From NCBI GenBank assembly GCA_019118465.1, contig DWYX01000056.1:1-64000 (forward strand): a stretch of 64,000 nucleotides of DNA. The letters run 5' to 3'. Shown here piece by piece: positions 22,413 through 32,717 of the stretch. The notes beneath the pieces were generated by a model that saw nothing but the letters and a program-made list of their open reading frames with translations, searched no databases and was not told where the DNA came from. The DNA is from Candidatus Limosilactobacillus faecipullorum (lineage in GTDB: Bacteria > Bacillota > Bacilli > Lactobacillales > Lactobacillaceae). Position 1 is the first letter of the stretch. Each line of letters opens with the position of its first letter. Position numbers and translations under genes: made by a program.

Positions 22413-22441
22413 AAAAAGCTGCCGACTGGCAGCTTTTTTTA
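22411..22441. terminator. Bidirectional terminator
   Basis: AAAAAAAGCTGCCGACTGGCAGCTTTTTTT. Confidence 0.9.
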
Positions 22442-23107
22442 TTGGACCTTAGTAATTTGCTTCGTTGCGGCATCAAAGTCATAGATCCCGACAAAGTTTG
22501 CGACTGACCCATCCGCATTGTCTTGGCGAACTTCAAATCGATAAACATTTCCATTCTTGTTAACAGGAATAATTCCGTACCCCTCTTTATTAAAACCAGC
22601 TTGATTAGCAAAGGTGTTAATGACATCTTCACTTGTAGCGGAAGCAACTGTGACATTCGCCGTTTGACTGCTTGTTGTTTGACTAGCATTATTTGAATTT
22701 GACTCCCTAGCTGAGGCAATTTGACTCCGCAACTTACTATAAGCGGACTTCATACTCGAACTCTTTGACTTAACCGTTGATAAGTTTGCCGCCGCTTCAT
22801 CGTAATTATTGTCTTTTAAGCTACTCTTAGCTGCTAAATAGTTCTTAAGGTCCCTACGCAGCGCTGACGTCGTTGTTGTCTGGTGATCTAAAGCATTTAA
22901 CTTATCCAGTGCAGCTTGGTATTTTCCTTCACTGATTAAGTGGTTGGCTTGCTTAACCGCCGTCGCCGTCGAATCCATCGTTTGCGTACTACTAGACTTA
23001 GGAGAGTTGCCACTTGGAGTAGCGGAATTTCCACACGCCGCTAAGGACAAAACCATCCCCAGTACCGCTGTCCCAATTAAAATGCGTTTTCCAAATTGGC
23101 TTTCCAT
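22439..23107 (-). CDS. Lipoprotein with C-terminal DUF4767-like domain
   Basis: Lipobox LSLAACGN; Ser/Thr-rich linker; helical middle region. Confidence 0.7.
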   Translation of the reverse strand: MESQFGKRILIGTAVLGMVLSLAACGNSATPSGNSPKSSSTQTMDSTATAVKQANHLISEGKYQAALDKLNALDHQTTTTSALRRDLKNYLAAKSSLKDNNYDEAAANLSTVKSKSSSMKSAYSKLRSQIASARESNSNNASQTTSSQTANVTVASATSEDVINTFANQAGFNKEGYGIIPVNKNGNVYRFEVRQDNADGSVANFVGIYDFDAATKQITKVQ

Positions 23108-23207
23108 GATGGACCCTCCTGTTTATTCAAAATCATTTTATCTAATACGACATCATTGTAACATTTTCTGACGATCAGCACACTTATTTTACTGATCTGG
23201 ACTAGTC

Positions 23208-24194
23208 TTAGAATTCTTTTACCGTAGACCCTAACTTTAAATCAACTGGTAAAACGACCTCTTCCGGAACTGCTTGTTGATTGAGCTTGGCTTCTAGTAA
23301 TTCGACCGCTTTCTTTGCCATTTCTGGAATCGGCTGAACTACCGAGGCTAAGCGGGGTAAAAGTCGCTGAGTGGTTTGGGTCCCATCGTAACCAATAATT
23401 TGTAGTTGTTTCGGAACTGCATAGTCATTTTCAACTGCCAAATCTAATAAAGTTGCTGCATCAAGATCATTACTGGTAAAGATCGCATCAACTTCTGGAT
23501 GCTCAGTAAAGATTTTCTGCAATCCTTCCCGGTTTTGAACTGAATCCGGCAAGCTTGGATAAGTAATTGCTTCGCGTCCATGAGCTTTCATTACCGCTTC
23601 ATAGGCCCGAAGTCGTGCTGTATCCTGATCATTGAGTGGTGATAAATCATCCGTATGAATAATGTGCTTAGCTCCCCGCTGAATCAGGGCCTCACAAGCT
23701 TGTTTTGCTCCGGCGTAATTATCAGAATAAACAACCGGAATATCAGACCTTAAAAACCGGTCAATCGCCACAATCGGCAAATTTGCATTCTGATATTCCG
23801 GAATATTCGCATTATGGGTGGCGATAATTAAACCATCCACTTGGCGACCCAACAACTGGCGCAAATAACGTTGCTCTTTTTCAGGATCATTGAGAGCATC
23901 CCCAACTAGGACCTTGTAGCCTCTTTTAAAAAGTTCATGTTCCAACGCTGCCGCTAATTCACCAAAAAATGGGGTTCCTACGGTTGGGACAATAATCCCA
24001 ATTAAATTTGTTCGTTGCGAATGCATCTGGCGCGCGATGACATTCGGATGGTAATTTAGGCTTTCCATTGCCTGCTCAACTTTTAAAATCGTCTTCTGAC
24101 TTAAATAGCCCCGCCGATTAATTACCCGCGAAACCGTAGCTCGCGAAACCCCAGCTAGCTTTGCAACATCTTCTAATTTAATTCTTTGACTCAC
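23208..24194 (-). CDS. LacI-family transcriptional regulator (likely of the sucrose module)
   Basis: LEDVAKLAGVSRATVSRVINRRGYLS HTH; GTG start; downstream of sucrose phosphorylase. Confidence 0.93.
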   Translation of the reverse strand: MSQRIKLEDVAKLAGVSRATVSRVINRRGYLSQKTILKVEQAMESLNYHPNVIARQMHSQRTNLIGIIVPTVGTPFFGELAAALEHELFKRGYKVLVGDALNDPEKEQRYLRQLLGRQVDGLIIATHNANIPEYQNANLPIVAIDRFLRSDIPVVYSDNYAGAKQACEALIQRGAKHIIHTDDLSPLNDQDTARLRAYEAVMKAHGREAITYPSLPDSVQNREGLQKIFTEHPEVDAIFTSNDLDAATLLDLAVENDYAVPKQLQIIGYDGTQTTQRLLPRLASVVQPIPEMAKKAVELLEAKLNQQAVPEEVVLPVDLKLGSTVKEF

Positions 24195-24250
24195 GTTCTC
24201 AATCCTACTCTATGAAGTAATACTAATTATTTTAACAGATTTTGCCAATC

Positions 24251-24305
24251 AAAAAACAGGATAAAAGTCCTAAAATGTCCGGTTTAGTACTCTTATCCTG
24301 TTTAA
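24251..24305 (-). terminator. Stem-loop between sucrose phosphorylase and the LacI gene
   Basis: AACAGGATAA...TTATCCTGTT with flanking A/T runs. Confidence 0.6.
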
Positions 24306-24370
24306 TTTATTTTTAACGCAAAACGCTTTATTTAGGAGAAAAGAAGATGTATAGAGAATTGCGTTAAACT

Positions 24371-25828
24371 TTAGTTTTGTTCCATCACGATTTGACCATT
24401 TGCAGTAATCTTAAAGGTCTTCTTAGCAGCGTCTGCTTCTAAGACTGCCACATTTTCACCTGCTTGGTCTTGACGGACGATCTTAATCGTCGTTTCACTT
24501 GGGGTCGTAACTTCAATTGAACCATCCAAGTCAAAGGCCGCAAAGTCATTCCGCCAAGTCAATAGCTTCAATAGGTTAGCAACGACTGGCCGTTGAACTT
24601 CCTTTGCTACCTCTTCCTTGGTGTAGTAATGCCGGTTAATGTTCCGACCTTCCTTCGTTTCTTCCAACAGCTTTAAGTCATTGGCTCCAGCAAGTAACCC
24701 AACGTAGTAAATCATTGGAATCCCTGGCGCAAAAATTTGGAAGGCCCGGGCAAGGAGATAAGCCCGGTCATCATCACCTAGGGCAGAGTAGTAAGTGGAG
24801 TTAATTTGGTAGATATCCAAGTTATGGTATTCCGCTGAGGAGTACTTCCGCTTAACGTTTGCCCCAACCTTGTAGAGTTCGTTAGAAGCATATTCGATTT
24901 CGTCATCGGTTAAGATGTCCTTAGCATCAACCACTCCGATCCCATCGTGAGTATCCAAGGTAGTAAATTGCTTCATTGGTGACATCTTAAGCCACTTAGC
25001 AAGCTGATTTGTCTTTCCAGAGTAGAGGGTATACAAGGTCGTCATTGGTAAAGTGAAGTCGTAAATGTAGAAATCATGAGCTGAGATCTTTTGCGGAATC
25101 GTGTAGTGTTCATGAATTTCCGGTAAAATTTCGGCCTTGTAAGGAGCGAGGACGTCTTGGATTTCATTCAAAAGGTCCCAAATTTCTGGTTCCACGAAAA
25201 AGTCATTCGTGCCGACCTTCTTAACAGCGTAGGCAAAGGCATCCAACCGAATCATGTCGGCCCCGTGTTGAACCATGTCAATCAAAGTTTGCTTGAAGAA
25301 TTCATTAGCAACCTTGCTCTTAACATTGATGTCGATTTGTTCTTCGCCAAAAGTATTCCAAAGGTGTTCTTTGGTCCCATCGTCAAATTCAATTACTTGT
25401 TCTGGCGCCTTATCCTTCCGCTTGTAGATCAAATCAATATCAGCTTGGGTTGGTCGATTTTCGCCCGCTTGTTCCCAGAACTTCTCCCAACGAATAAAGA
25501 AATCGCGGTACTTAGAATCATCATGTTTAGCTTTAAAATCTTGGTACATTTCTGATTTCTTAGAAATGTGGTTAATCATAAAGTCAAACATTAGGTAGTA
25601 GTCTTCACCTAAGGCTTCAACATCAGACCAATCACCAAAGGCGGGATCAACAATGTCATAACGGTATGGTGCAAACCCCCGGTCCCCCGTTGAAGGGAAG
25701 AAAGGAAGCAAGTGGACCCCACCGATTGCATCCTTAATGTACTTTTTTAAGACTTCGTGGGTTTCTTTGATGTTCTTTCCCATTGAGTCTGAATAAGTAA
25801 TCAACATGGCTTTATTTTCAATTGGCAT
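24371..25828 (-). CDS. gtfA: Sucrose phosphorylase (GH13)
   Basis: [63 protein letters not shown]; start MPIENKA after GGAGG. Confidence 0.93.
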   Translation of the reverse strand: MPIENKAMLITYSDSMGKNIKETHEVLKKYIKDAIGGVHLLPFFPSTGDRGFAPYRYDIVDPAFGDWSDVEALGEDYYLMFDFMINHISKKSEMYQDFKAKHDDSKYRDFFIRWEKFWEQAGENRPTQADIDLIYKRKDKAPEQVIEFDDGTKEHLWNTFGEEQIDINVKSKVANEFFKQTLIDMVQHGADMIRLDAFAYAVKKVGTNDFFVEPEIWDLLNEIQDVLAPYKAEILPEIHEHYTIPQKISAHDFYIYDFTLPMTTLYTLYSGKTNQLAKWLKMSPMKQFTTLDTHDGIGVVDAKDILTDDEIEYASNELYKVGANVKRKYSSAEYHNLDIYQINSTYYSALGDDDRAYLLARAFQIFAPGIPMIYYVGLLAGANDLKLLEETKEGRNINRHYYTKEEVAKEVQRPVVANLLKLLTWRNDFAAFDLDGSIEVTTPSETTIKIVRQDQAGENVAVLEADAAKKTFKITANGQIVMEQN

Positions 25829-25866
25829 TTTTAGTTCCTCCAAATGTGTAAATTATTATTTTTAAA

Positions 25867-27096
25867 TTATGCATGGGGTGTCTCGGGGAGAGCCTTTTTT
25901 TCACCAATTTGATTCAAGCGAATCGTTAAGTAAATTAAGGCTGCGATTACTAGCAAGGCAATCCCGTAGACTAAGAATGGAGCGGCTAAACCATCCCCTT
26001 TAAGCGGAGCGTTCAGCAAAGTGTTCATCCATTCAGCTAATGTTGGGGAGAAAAAGGCCCCAAAGTTAAACCCGATTAAAACTAATGATGTTACCAAAGG
26101 TTGGCGCTTCGCTGGTGCCAAACCTGGTAAAAGGTTAAAAATCAGCGGCGATACTAGTTGTAATGGGAAACCAATTAATAGCAATCCTGTAACTAGTAAA
26201 CCAAAATTATTCCGGCCAAAGTAGAATAAGAAATTGGCTAAAGCCATTAGTCCAAGGCCAAGATAAACCGTTCCAAACCCAAGCCGTCGATGAATTGCTC
26301 CGTAGAAAATTCCACCCAGCGTAGCCCCAATTAACATCAAGGACAGATAATTAGAAGCACCAGTATAAGCTGCACCTTTTAGGTGGACCGCTAAACTTGC
26401 AAACCGATTTTCCATCCCCACATAATCAATCACTAAGAAGAAAGCGAATAAAATCAACAAGGCAACTCGTGGACTTGTCTTCGTAACTTGATCAGTGGTT
26501 ATAGTTGAACTTTCTACGGCTTGATCTTGACTTGGCCGGTCATTTGGTACCCGTAAGGCAAAGAAGAATAGAACCACAAAGGCTAGTAAGTAAACCAAGA
26601 AAGAAAAGTGCCAGCCACCAATCGTTAACAAAATCCCCGCAATAAACAAGGTTGTTGCTTGCCCAATTTGTTCAGCAGCAGCCCGCCAACCAAGCATTTG
26701 TGCCCGGGTTGGACCTTCGTACCAAACAGAAATTAAAGCGATGGCCTGTGAATTATATAACCCATATCCCGCTCCCAGTAATAACCGAGAAGCTAAAATC
26801 AAGGCATAGCTGTGAAGGTTAAAAAATGGAACAAGCCCCATTACCCCAACTAAGCCCACCCCAGCCATGATCATTTGTTTATCAGACACCTTTAACCATG
26901 TTTGTAAAAGTGGTGATAAAATCACAAAAATCATAACCGCGAAGGATGGCATCGTTGCTAAATACTCAGCTTGCGTTTGACTAACGTTTAAGGCTGCCTT
27001 TAATTGAGGCAAAGCTCCCTGTACCGCATAGGCACTGGTCAGCATAAACGAAACCGATAAGAAGGCTAGCTTCTCAACAATCGAATTCTTCTGCAT
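25867..27096 (-). CDS. MFS transporter, candidate sugar permease
   Basis: About 12 TM helices; directly upstream of gtfA on the same strand. Confidence 0.88.
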   Translation of the reverse strand: MQKNSIVEKLAFLSVSFMLTSAYAVQGALPQLKAALNVSQTQAEYLATMPSFAVMIFVILSPLLQTWLKVSDKQMIMAGVGLVGVMGLVPFFNLHSYALILASRLLLGAGYGLYNSQAIALISVWYEGPTRAQMLGWRAAAEQIGQATTLFIAGILLTIGGWHFSFLVYLLAFVVLFFFALRVPNDRPSQDQAVESSTITTDQVTKTSPRVALLILFAFFLVIDYVGMENRFASLAVHLKGAAYTGASNYLSLMLIGATLGGIFYGAIHRRLGFGTVYLGLGLMALANFLFYFGRNNFGLLVTGLLLIGFPLQLVSPLIFNLLPGLAPAKRQPLVTSLVLIGFNFGAFFSPTLAEWMNTLLNAPLKGDGLAAPFLVYGIALLVIAALIYLTIRLNQIGEKKALPETPHA

Positions 27097-27165
27097 TGCA
27101 ATAGAAACTCCTTTGATATTAAATATTAAACTGTTTGAGCTTTACTTTGGATAAAACTCTTCCTC

Positions 27166-27280
27166 AATCCAGCTTCGTTAGGTAATTCTCCTTGAAATAA
27201 GCTGATCGCCTTGAACCAAGCTACCACTAGCTTCTACGCCGATCTTGCATATCATCGCAGGATTGCCGACGAAACCTTTT
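27166..27280 (+). repeat. R element tandem copy A
   Basis: AATCCAGCTTCGTTAGGTAAT...ATTGCCGACGAAACCTTTT; inner GATCG/CGATC and AAGCT/AGCTT. Confidence 0.7.
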
Positions 27281-27285
27281 CTTCT

Positions 27286-27403
27286 AATCCGGTTCTCCTA
27301 AACGATCTGACACTCTTAATAAGGACTCAGTCTTGAACCCAGCTACGCCGCTTCCTACGACTGATTGTCCTTACTATCGGATCATCTCGAAGAGAGCCTT
27401 TCT
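27286..27403 (+). repeat. R element tandem copy B
   Basis: AATCCGGTTCTC...GAGAGCCTTT; inner AAGGAC/GTCCTT and CAGTC/GACTG. Confidence 0.7.
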
Positions 27404-27407
27404 CTCT

Positions 27408-27520
27408 AATCCAGCTTTGTTTTGGGCACTCCAGATAAGAACACACCTTAAATCTAACCAAGGTTAGCTTTTACGGCCGTTTTGTTCTCATGATCGCCCC
27501 AAACCTGACAAAGCCTTTTT
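27408..27520 (+). repeat. R element tandem copy C
   Basis: AATCCAGCTTTGTTTTGGGC...GCCCCAAACCTGACAAAGCCTTTTT; inner AGAACA/TGTTCT and CTAACC/GGTTAG. Confidence 0.7.
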
Positions 27521-27549
27521 CTGTCCAGCAGTTTCGAAACTACAAAGAG

Positions 27550-27579
27550 ATTATCATGTAAAACGGTTTCTGTCAATCG
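27550..27579 (-). promoter_or_regulatory. Candidate promoter of the MFS-gtfA operon with LacI-type half-site
   Basis: Minus strand TTGACAGAAACCGTTTTACATGATAATCT: TTGACA - 17 nt - TAATCT; spacer holds an AAACCGTTTT near-palindrome. Confidence 0.55.
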
Positions 27580-27607
27580 ATTAACATAAAAAATAATTTT
27601 AATTATT

Positions 27608-27662
27608 TAAAGCGTGAAAAAAGCGGCTGGAAAGAAAATTAGCTCCTTTCCAGTCGCTTTGG
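27608..27662 (-). terminator. Terminator downstream of prs
   Basis: AAAGCGGCTGGAAAGAAAATTAGCTCCTTTCCAGTCGCTTT. Confidence 0.8.
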
Positions 27663-27687
27663 ATCTTTAAATATTCAGCTCAAAAGC

Positions 27688-28674
27688 CTAGTTAGCTTCT
27701 CCCTCTTGCTTGAAGCGTTCGTTAAAAAGTGGGCTCACTGGCCGATTTTCGTTAATCCGCTTAATTGCGGAACCGATCAATGGTCCAACGGATACTTGCT
27801 TGATCTTAGCAATTTGCTTTTCTTCCGGAAGCCGAATTGAGTCAGTTACCACCACTTCTTTGATTGGTGAAGCTTCCAACCGTTCAATTGCTGGACCTGA
27901 AAGAACTGCGTGGGTACACGAGGCGTAAACTTCCTTTGCCCCAGCATCAATTAAGGCTTGTGCCCCCTTACTGATCGTTCCGGCAGTGTCAATCATGTCA
28001 TCAATCATGATACATTTCTTACCCTTAACATCCCCAATGATGTTCATAATCTGGGCAACATTTGCCTTTGGCCGCCGCTTATCAATAATGGCAATTGGCG
28101 CCTTTAAAAATTCAGCTAAGGCCCGGGCCCGAACAACCCCACCATGGTCTGGTGAGATAACTACTGCTTCATCAGCAACCCCTTCACGAATGAAGTAATC
28201 AGCTAAGAGCGGTGCCCCCATTAAGTGATCAACAGGGATATCAAAGAACCCTTGAATTTGAGCAGCGTGCAAGTCAAGGGCAACCACCCGGTTTACCCCA
28301 ACATTTTGCAACATATTAGCAACTAGTTTTGCTGTGATTGGTTCGCGAGACCGAGCTTTCCGATCTTGTCGTGCATAGCCATAGTATGGAATTACCACAT
28401 TGATTGTCTTGGCACTTGCCCGCCGCAAAGCATCAACCAAAATCAACAATTCCATCAAGTTATCGTTAACTGGCGCTGACGTCGATTGAATTACGTAAAC
28501 ATTGTCGCCCCGGATACTTTCCTCGATATTAATTTGGATTTCTCCGTCACTAAACCGATCAACAGATAACTTCCCAAGCTCAACTCCAACTTCAGCAGCG
28601 ATTTTTTCTGCTAATGGTCGGTTGGAACTTAAAGCAAAAATTTTGAGCTTTGAATCAAAATAACGTTCTTTCAT
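27688..28674 (-). CDS. prs: Ribose-phosphate pyrophosphokinase
   Basis: [15 protein letters not shown]-like N-terminus, [26 protein letters not shown]; start MKERYFDSK after CGGAGGG. Confidence 0.96.
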   Translation of the reverse strand: MKERYFDSKLKIFALSSNRPLAEKIAAEVGVELGKLSVDRFSDGEIQINIEESIRGDNVYVIQSTSAPVNDNLMELLILVDALRRASAKTINVVIPYYGYARQDRKARSREPITAKLVANMLQNVGVNRVVALDLHAAQIQGFFDIPVDHLMGAPLLADYFIREGVADEAVVISPDHGGVVRARALAEFLKAPIAIIDKRRPKANVAQIMNIIGDVKGKKCIMIDDMIDTAGTISKGAQALIDAGAKEVYASCTHAVLSGPAIERLEASPIKEVVVTDSIRLPEEKQIAKIKQVSVGPLIGSAIKRINENRPVSPLFNERFKQEGEAN

Positions 28675-28749
28675 TAGGCCCTCCGATTTTGAAATACTCC
28701 CGTCATTGTTCATCTCCATGATATTAATAAGTCGGGGAAAAAGCAAGAA

Positions 28750-30117
28750 TTACCATGGGAGTTTCTTAGCATAATCTGCCTTATTGGTCTGGCGTGCCCG
28801 GGCAATCGCCATGTCAAACTTTTGGGTATCATCCGTAATCGTTGAGCCAGCGGCAATAAAGGAATCAGCAGCAATATTAACTGGTGCTACTAAATTTGAG
28901 TTTGAACCGATAAAGGCGTGGTCGCCAACATTGGTATGGTGTTTGTTAGCGCCATCATAATTAACGAAAACTACCCCACAACCAACATTAATATCCTTTC
29001 CTAAGGTTGCATCCCCAATGTATGACAAATGACCAACTTTAGTTCCTTCACCAACGTAGGCTTTCTTTACTTCACAAAAGTTACCAATGTGGACATCCTT
29101 GCCAATTTCAGCTTGGGGACGCAGATGACTGTTTGGCCCAATATCCGAACCATCATGCATTTCGGCTTCTTCAAGGGTTGAAGAAATCACCTTAACGTTA
29201 TCATGCAAAATCGAGTCAGTAATCCGGGAACCAGCCCCGATTAAACAGTCGCTCCCAATTTCAGTATGCCCCTTAATAACAACATTACCTTCAATAATCG
29301 TATCGTTACCAACCTTTACACCGGCATCAATGTACGTGGTTGCTGGGTCGAGCATCGTAACCCCTTCCCGCATCAAATTAGCATTGATCCGCTTTTGCAT
29401 AATTTGGTTAGCCCGGGCCAAGGCAACTCGATCGTTAACCCCCATCGATTCATCAAAATTCTTCATCCGGTAGGCGGTTACAACTTCGTCTTGTTCCTTC
29501 AAAATTCCGATTACATCAGTTAAGTAGTATTCACCTTGGGCATTATTGTTCTTTAATAATTTCAAAGCCGCAAAGAGCTTCCGATTGTCAAAGCAGTAAA
29601 CCCCGGTATTAATTTCGTGGATTGCTTGTTCTTCCTTTGTGGCATCTTTTTGTTCCACGATCCGTTCAACAATCCCGACTTCATTGCGGACAATTCGACC
29701 GTAACCAGTTGGATCTGGGGCTTGGGAAGTTAAAATCGTCACGGCTGCCTTCCGTTGAGTGTGGTATTCAAACAATTTCGTAAACGTATCAGCCGTAAAG
29801 AGAGGCGTATCCCCACTAACAACCAAAGTTTGCCCATCTAAATCAGCTAAAAGATCAGCCACTTGCATTACCGCATGGCCAGTCCCTAATTGTTGCTTTT
29901 GTAAAACGAACTTTGCCCGGTCACCAACAGCTTCTTCTACTGCTTCGGCCCCATAACCAACAACCGTGATGACATTATCAATATGTGCCGCTTCGAGTTG
30001 ATCTAAAACATGGGCTACCATTGGTTTCCCGCAAACTTGATGGAGCACTTTGTATAGTTTCGACTTCATTCGCGTCCCCTTACCGGCGGCGAGAATAATT
30101 GCGTTCCGTTGTGTCAT
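28750..30117 (-). CDS. glmU: Bifunctional UDP-GlcNAc pyrophosphorylase / glucosamine-1-P acetyltransferase
   Basis: [11 protein letters not shown]; left-handed beta-helix repeats. Confidence 0.97.
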   Translation of the reverse strand: MTQRNAIILAAGKGTRMKSKLYKVLHQVCGKPMVAHVLDQLEAAHIDNVITVVGYGAEAVEEAVGDRAKFVLQKQQLGTGHAVMQVADLLADLDGQTLVVSGDTPLFTADTFTKLFEYHTQRKAAVTILTSQAPDPTGYGRIVRNEVGIVERIVEQKDATKEEQAIHEINTGVYCFDNRKLFAALKLLKNNNAQGEYYLTDVIGILKEQDEVVTAYRMKNFDESMGVNDRVALARANQIMQKRINANLMREGVTMLDPATTYIDAGVKVGNDTIIEGNVVIKGHTEIGSDCLIGAGSRITDSILHDNVKVISSTLEEAEMHDGSDIGPNSHLRPQAEIGKDVHIGNFCEVKKAYVGEGTKVGHLSYIGDATLGKDINVGCGVVFVNYDGANKHHTNVGDHAFIGSNSNLVAPVNIAADSFIAAGSTITDDTQKFDMAIARARQTNKADYAKKLPW

Positions 30118-30118
30118 T

Positions 30119-30958
30119 TTAGTTTTCACCTTCCGTAAATACCGTTGTTAAGAAATTACCAGGTTCAGCCTTCAAATAGTCATTTGGCCCTTCCTCGGTT
30201 GTAACCTTGATTAATGATGTGCAGCCACTAACTAGCCGGTCGCCTTCGAATTGGCCTTCCGCAAAGACGTTCATCCCAACCAAATGGGCGTCAAATTCCT
30301 TAATCAGTGATTGCATCCCTTTCATGGTACCACCACCCTTTAAGAAGTCATCAATAATTACCACATTTGCGCCTTCTTTAAGGGTCCGCCGGGAAAGTTC
30401 CATCTTCTTAATCCGCTTTGAAGAACCAGAAACATAGTTGACACTAACCGTGGAACCTTCCGTAATATGGGAACTATTCCGGACAATCACAAACGGCTTG
30501 TTTAAGTACATTGCAACCGCTTGAGCCAACGGAATTCCTTTGGTTTCAACCGTCATAATGACATCAACATCCGCATCAATGTATTGGGTTGCGATTAACT
30601 GCCCCACTTCCCGTAAAATTTCGGGACGTCCCAGTAAGTCTGACAAGTAAACGTAGCCTCCAGGAAGCAGTCGGGAAGGGTCGTCAACTAAGGTAACTAA
30701 TTCGCTAACTACCTTTTCCGCATTTTCCTTTGAGTAACGAGGCGCAAAGAAGGCCCCACCACTAGCACCGGGCACCGTATCAACTTTGCCCAAGCCAAAT
30801 TCAGCCATCGTCCGCTTAACGATACTTAAATCTTCACTAATTGATGACTTGGCTGCTCCATATTGTTCACTAAAGGACTTTAATGAAACTAACTTGTGAG
30901 GGTGTTCTAGTAAGTAGCGGGTGATATCGACTAAACGGTTACTGCGCCTGATTTTCAT
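30119..30958 (-). CDS. purR: Purine operon regulator
   Basis: [23 protein letters not shown] motif [14 protein letters not shown]. Confidence 0.95.
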   Translation of the reverse strand: MKIRRSNRLVDITRYLLEHPHKLVSLKSFSEQYGAAKSSISEDLSIVKRTMAEFGLGKVDTVPGASGGAFFAPRYSKENAEKVVSELVTLVDDPSRLLPGGYVYLSDLLGRPEILREVGQLIATQYIDADVDVIMTVETKGIPLAQAVAMYLNKPFVIVRNSSHITEGSTVSVNYVSGSSKRIKKMELSRRTLKEGANVVIIDDFLKGGGTMKGMQSLIKEFDAHLVGMNVFAEGQFEGDRLVSGCTSLIKVTTEEGPNDYLKAEPGNFLTTVFTEGEN

Positions 30959-31040
30959 AAGCTCAATTCCTTTCCTTTTGGGTTAACTTAGGTAATTCCT
31001 TTTAAAATAGTAGTAATCCTTTCAAATAATACCATAATTG

Positions 31041-31090
31041 TTCGGGGATTGCGGTAATTTTTTCAAAAAAGCGAAAATAAAAACCCGAAC
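31041..31090. promoter_or_regulatory. Candidate pair of oppositely oriented PurBox cores upstream of purR
   Basis: GTTCGG at 31041-31046 and CCGAAC at 31085-31090. Confidence 0.45.
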
Positions 31091-31100
31091 GTTAGAAAAA

Positions 31101-31203
31101 AGCGCTCCACCAGCAATCTTACGATGATAAGCAAAAAGCAACCTTGAAGCTAGCTTTTGGCTAGGTTCAAGATTGCACTCTTATCTAGGGTGTAGCCTCC
31201 CGT
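31101..31203 (-). repeat. R element copy R6, inverted relative to the others
   Basis: Minus strand GCAATCTTGAACCTAGC-CAAAA-GCTAGCTTCAAGGTTGC, ATAAG/CTTAT, CACC/GGTG, ending GGAGCGCTTTTTT. Confidence 0.7.
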
Positions 31204-31252
31204 AAGTAGAGCTAGATTGCGTTTGATGCACCCTAATTTTGCCCATTCTTCA

Positions 31253-32047
31253 TTAATCTACAACATGGTGACGATAAACTAGGGCCGCTAAATAAATCAC
31301 AACCTCAATCACCGCAATAAAGAAGCTAACTGGCCAATTGGTTAAATAACCTAAGTAGAGTCCAGTCCAAGTGCCGGCCAAGGAAAAGAGGATAGCCAAG
31401 CCAATCATTTTGGCAGTTCCAGTAGTGTAGTACTTAGCACTAGCAGCGGGGAGGGTCAATAAGATGAAAATTAATAAGGAACCAACTATTTGTGCTGCCA
31501 CACTTACACTCAAAGCCACTAGTAACAAGAAGATAATCGCTACGATCTGTTCGCCACCCCCATTAACCCGGGCGCCCGTTCGGTCAAAAGAGGCAAATTT
31601 TAAGCGCCGGTAAATCAAAAGAATCACCAGTAAAACGACGAGGGAAAGACCGATTAGCTGACCTACTTCATTTTTACTGATTCCGACGACACTCCCAAAG
31701 AGGATACTGGTCGCTGAGCTTGCCGTTTGACTACTAAGGGATAAAAAGAGAATTCCTAAACCAATGAACAAGGCTGAAGTTGCACTAATTACCGCTTCTC
31801 GCCGGGACTCTTCGGCACTCATTTGCCCCACCATCACGGAACTGGCCATAGTAAACAAAAGCATCCCCGCTAACGGTGACCAAGACATAAAAACCGCAAA
31901 GGCCGCGCCCGCAAAACCAATTTCTGACAGGGTATGGGTTAAAAAGGAGAGGTTTCGAGCCACCACAAACACCCCAACGGTTCCCGCTACAATCGAAATA
32001 AAGGTACTAGCCCAAAAGGCATAACGCATAAAACTTAAACTAAACAT
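31253..32047 (-). CDS. znuB: Metal ABC transporter permease (ZnuB/MtsC type)
   Basis: ABC-3 family TM protein; adjacent ATPase and binding protein. Confidence 0.9.
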   Translation of the reverse strand: MFSLSFMRYAFWASTFISIVAGTVGVFVVARNLSFLTHTLSEIGFAGAAFAVFMSWSPLAGMLLFTMASSVMVGQMSAEESRREAVISATSALFIGLGILFLSLSSQTASSATSILFGSVVGISKNEVGQLIGLSLVVLLVILLIYRRLKFASFDRTGARVNGGGEQIVAIIFLLLVALSVSVAAQIVGSLLIFILLTLPAASAKYYTTGTAKMIGLAILFSLAGTWTGLYLGYLTNWPVSFFIAVIEVVIYLAALVYRHHVVD

Positions 32048-32716
32048 TTACTCTTCCCCTTTCGGTGATACCGGGAGATCTTCAATCGTCCCTGTTGAAT
32101 AACCCTTAGCGGTCAAATGCAGGAAACGAGTTCCATAACGCTTAGCTAAGTACCAGTCATGGGTAATGAACATCACCGTTACTCCCTGTTGCTGAAACTT
32201 GGTAACTAAATCCAATAATTCATATTTCACTTCATTATCCAAACTGGCCGTCGATTCATCGAGAATGAGTAATTGTGGAGAAGCTAACAAAGCTTGGGCT
32301 AAGTAGGCCCGTTGCTTCTCACCACCCGAAGCCAAGCCTAAGGGCCGGTCAGCGATCCGGATTAAATCTGTTTGCGCTAAGATTTGATTAACTTGTTCCC
32401 GCTCTTTTTTGCTTAACCATGGGGTTAAACGCATCGGTAAGTTTAAGGCAATAAAATCACGGACTGATAAGGGATAGTCACGCGCTAGATTCCGAAATTG
32501 AGGCACGTAGCCCAGTTGCGTTCCGGGCTGGAAATTGATTTCTCCATGCCGGGGCTTTAATTGGTTAAATAAGGCGCGGACAAGAGTTGTTTTCCCCACC
32601 CCATTTTCACCAATCACAATTAAAAATTCCCCTTGGTTAAGCTTAAATGACAAATTATGGATAATTTCGTGCTCTCCATAAGCTAAAGTTAAATTTTTTA
32701 CTGATAGTAATGCGAT
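32048..32716 (-). CDS. znuC: Metal ABC transporter ATPase
   Basis: GENGVGKTTL Walker A, LASGGEKQR signature, LLILDESTAS; reading frame extends upstream of the TTG ORF call to an ATC at 32714-32716 with an ideal SD. Confidence 0.88.
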   Translation of the reverse strand: MALLSVKNLTLAYGEHEIIHNLSFKLNQGEFLIVIGENGVGKTTLVRALFNQLKPRHGEINFQPGTQLGYVPQFRNLARDYPLSVRDFIALNLPMRLTPWLSKKEREQVNQILAQTDLIRIADRPLGLASGGEKQRAYLAQALLASPQLLILDESTASLDNEVKYELLDLVTKFQQQGVTVMFITHDWYLAKRYGTRFLHLTAKGYSTGTIEDLPVSPKGEE

Positions 32717-32717
32717 G

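Noticed and set aside
27166-27520. CRISPR-like array at the tandem R elements
   Set aside because: Units are ~120 bp, strongly divergent and structured; no short identical repeats with unique spacers and no cas genes.
27121-27540. T-box leaders for the R elements (GGTGGAGCC resembles GGTGGAACC)
   Set aside because: No aminoacyl-tRNA gene downstream in the right orientation, no specifier stem or T-box core, and copies occur in both orientations.
32048-32653. Accepting the TTG at 32653 as the ATPase start
   Set aside because: Would delete the conserved N-terminal strand and leave the strong SD at 32724-32730 unused.
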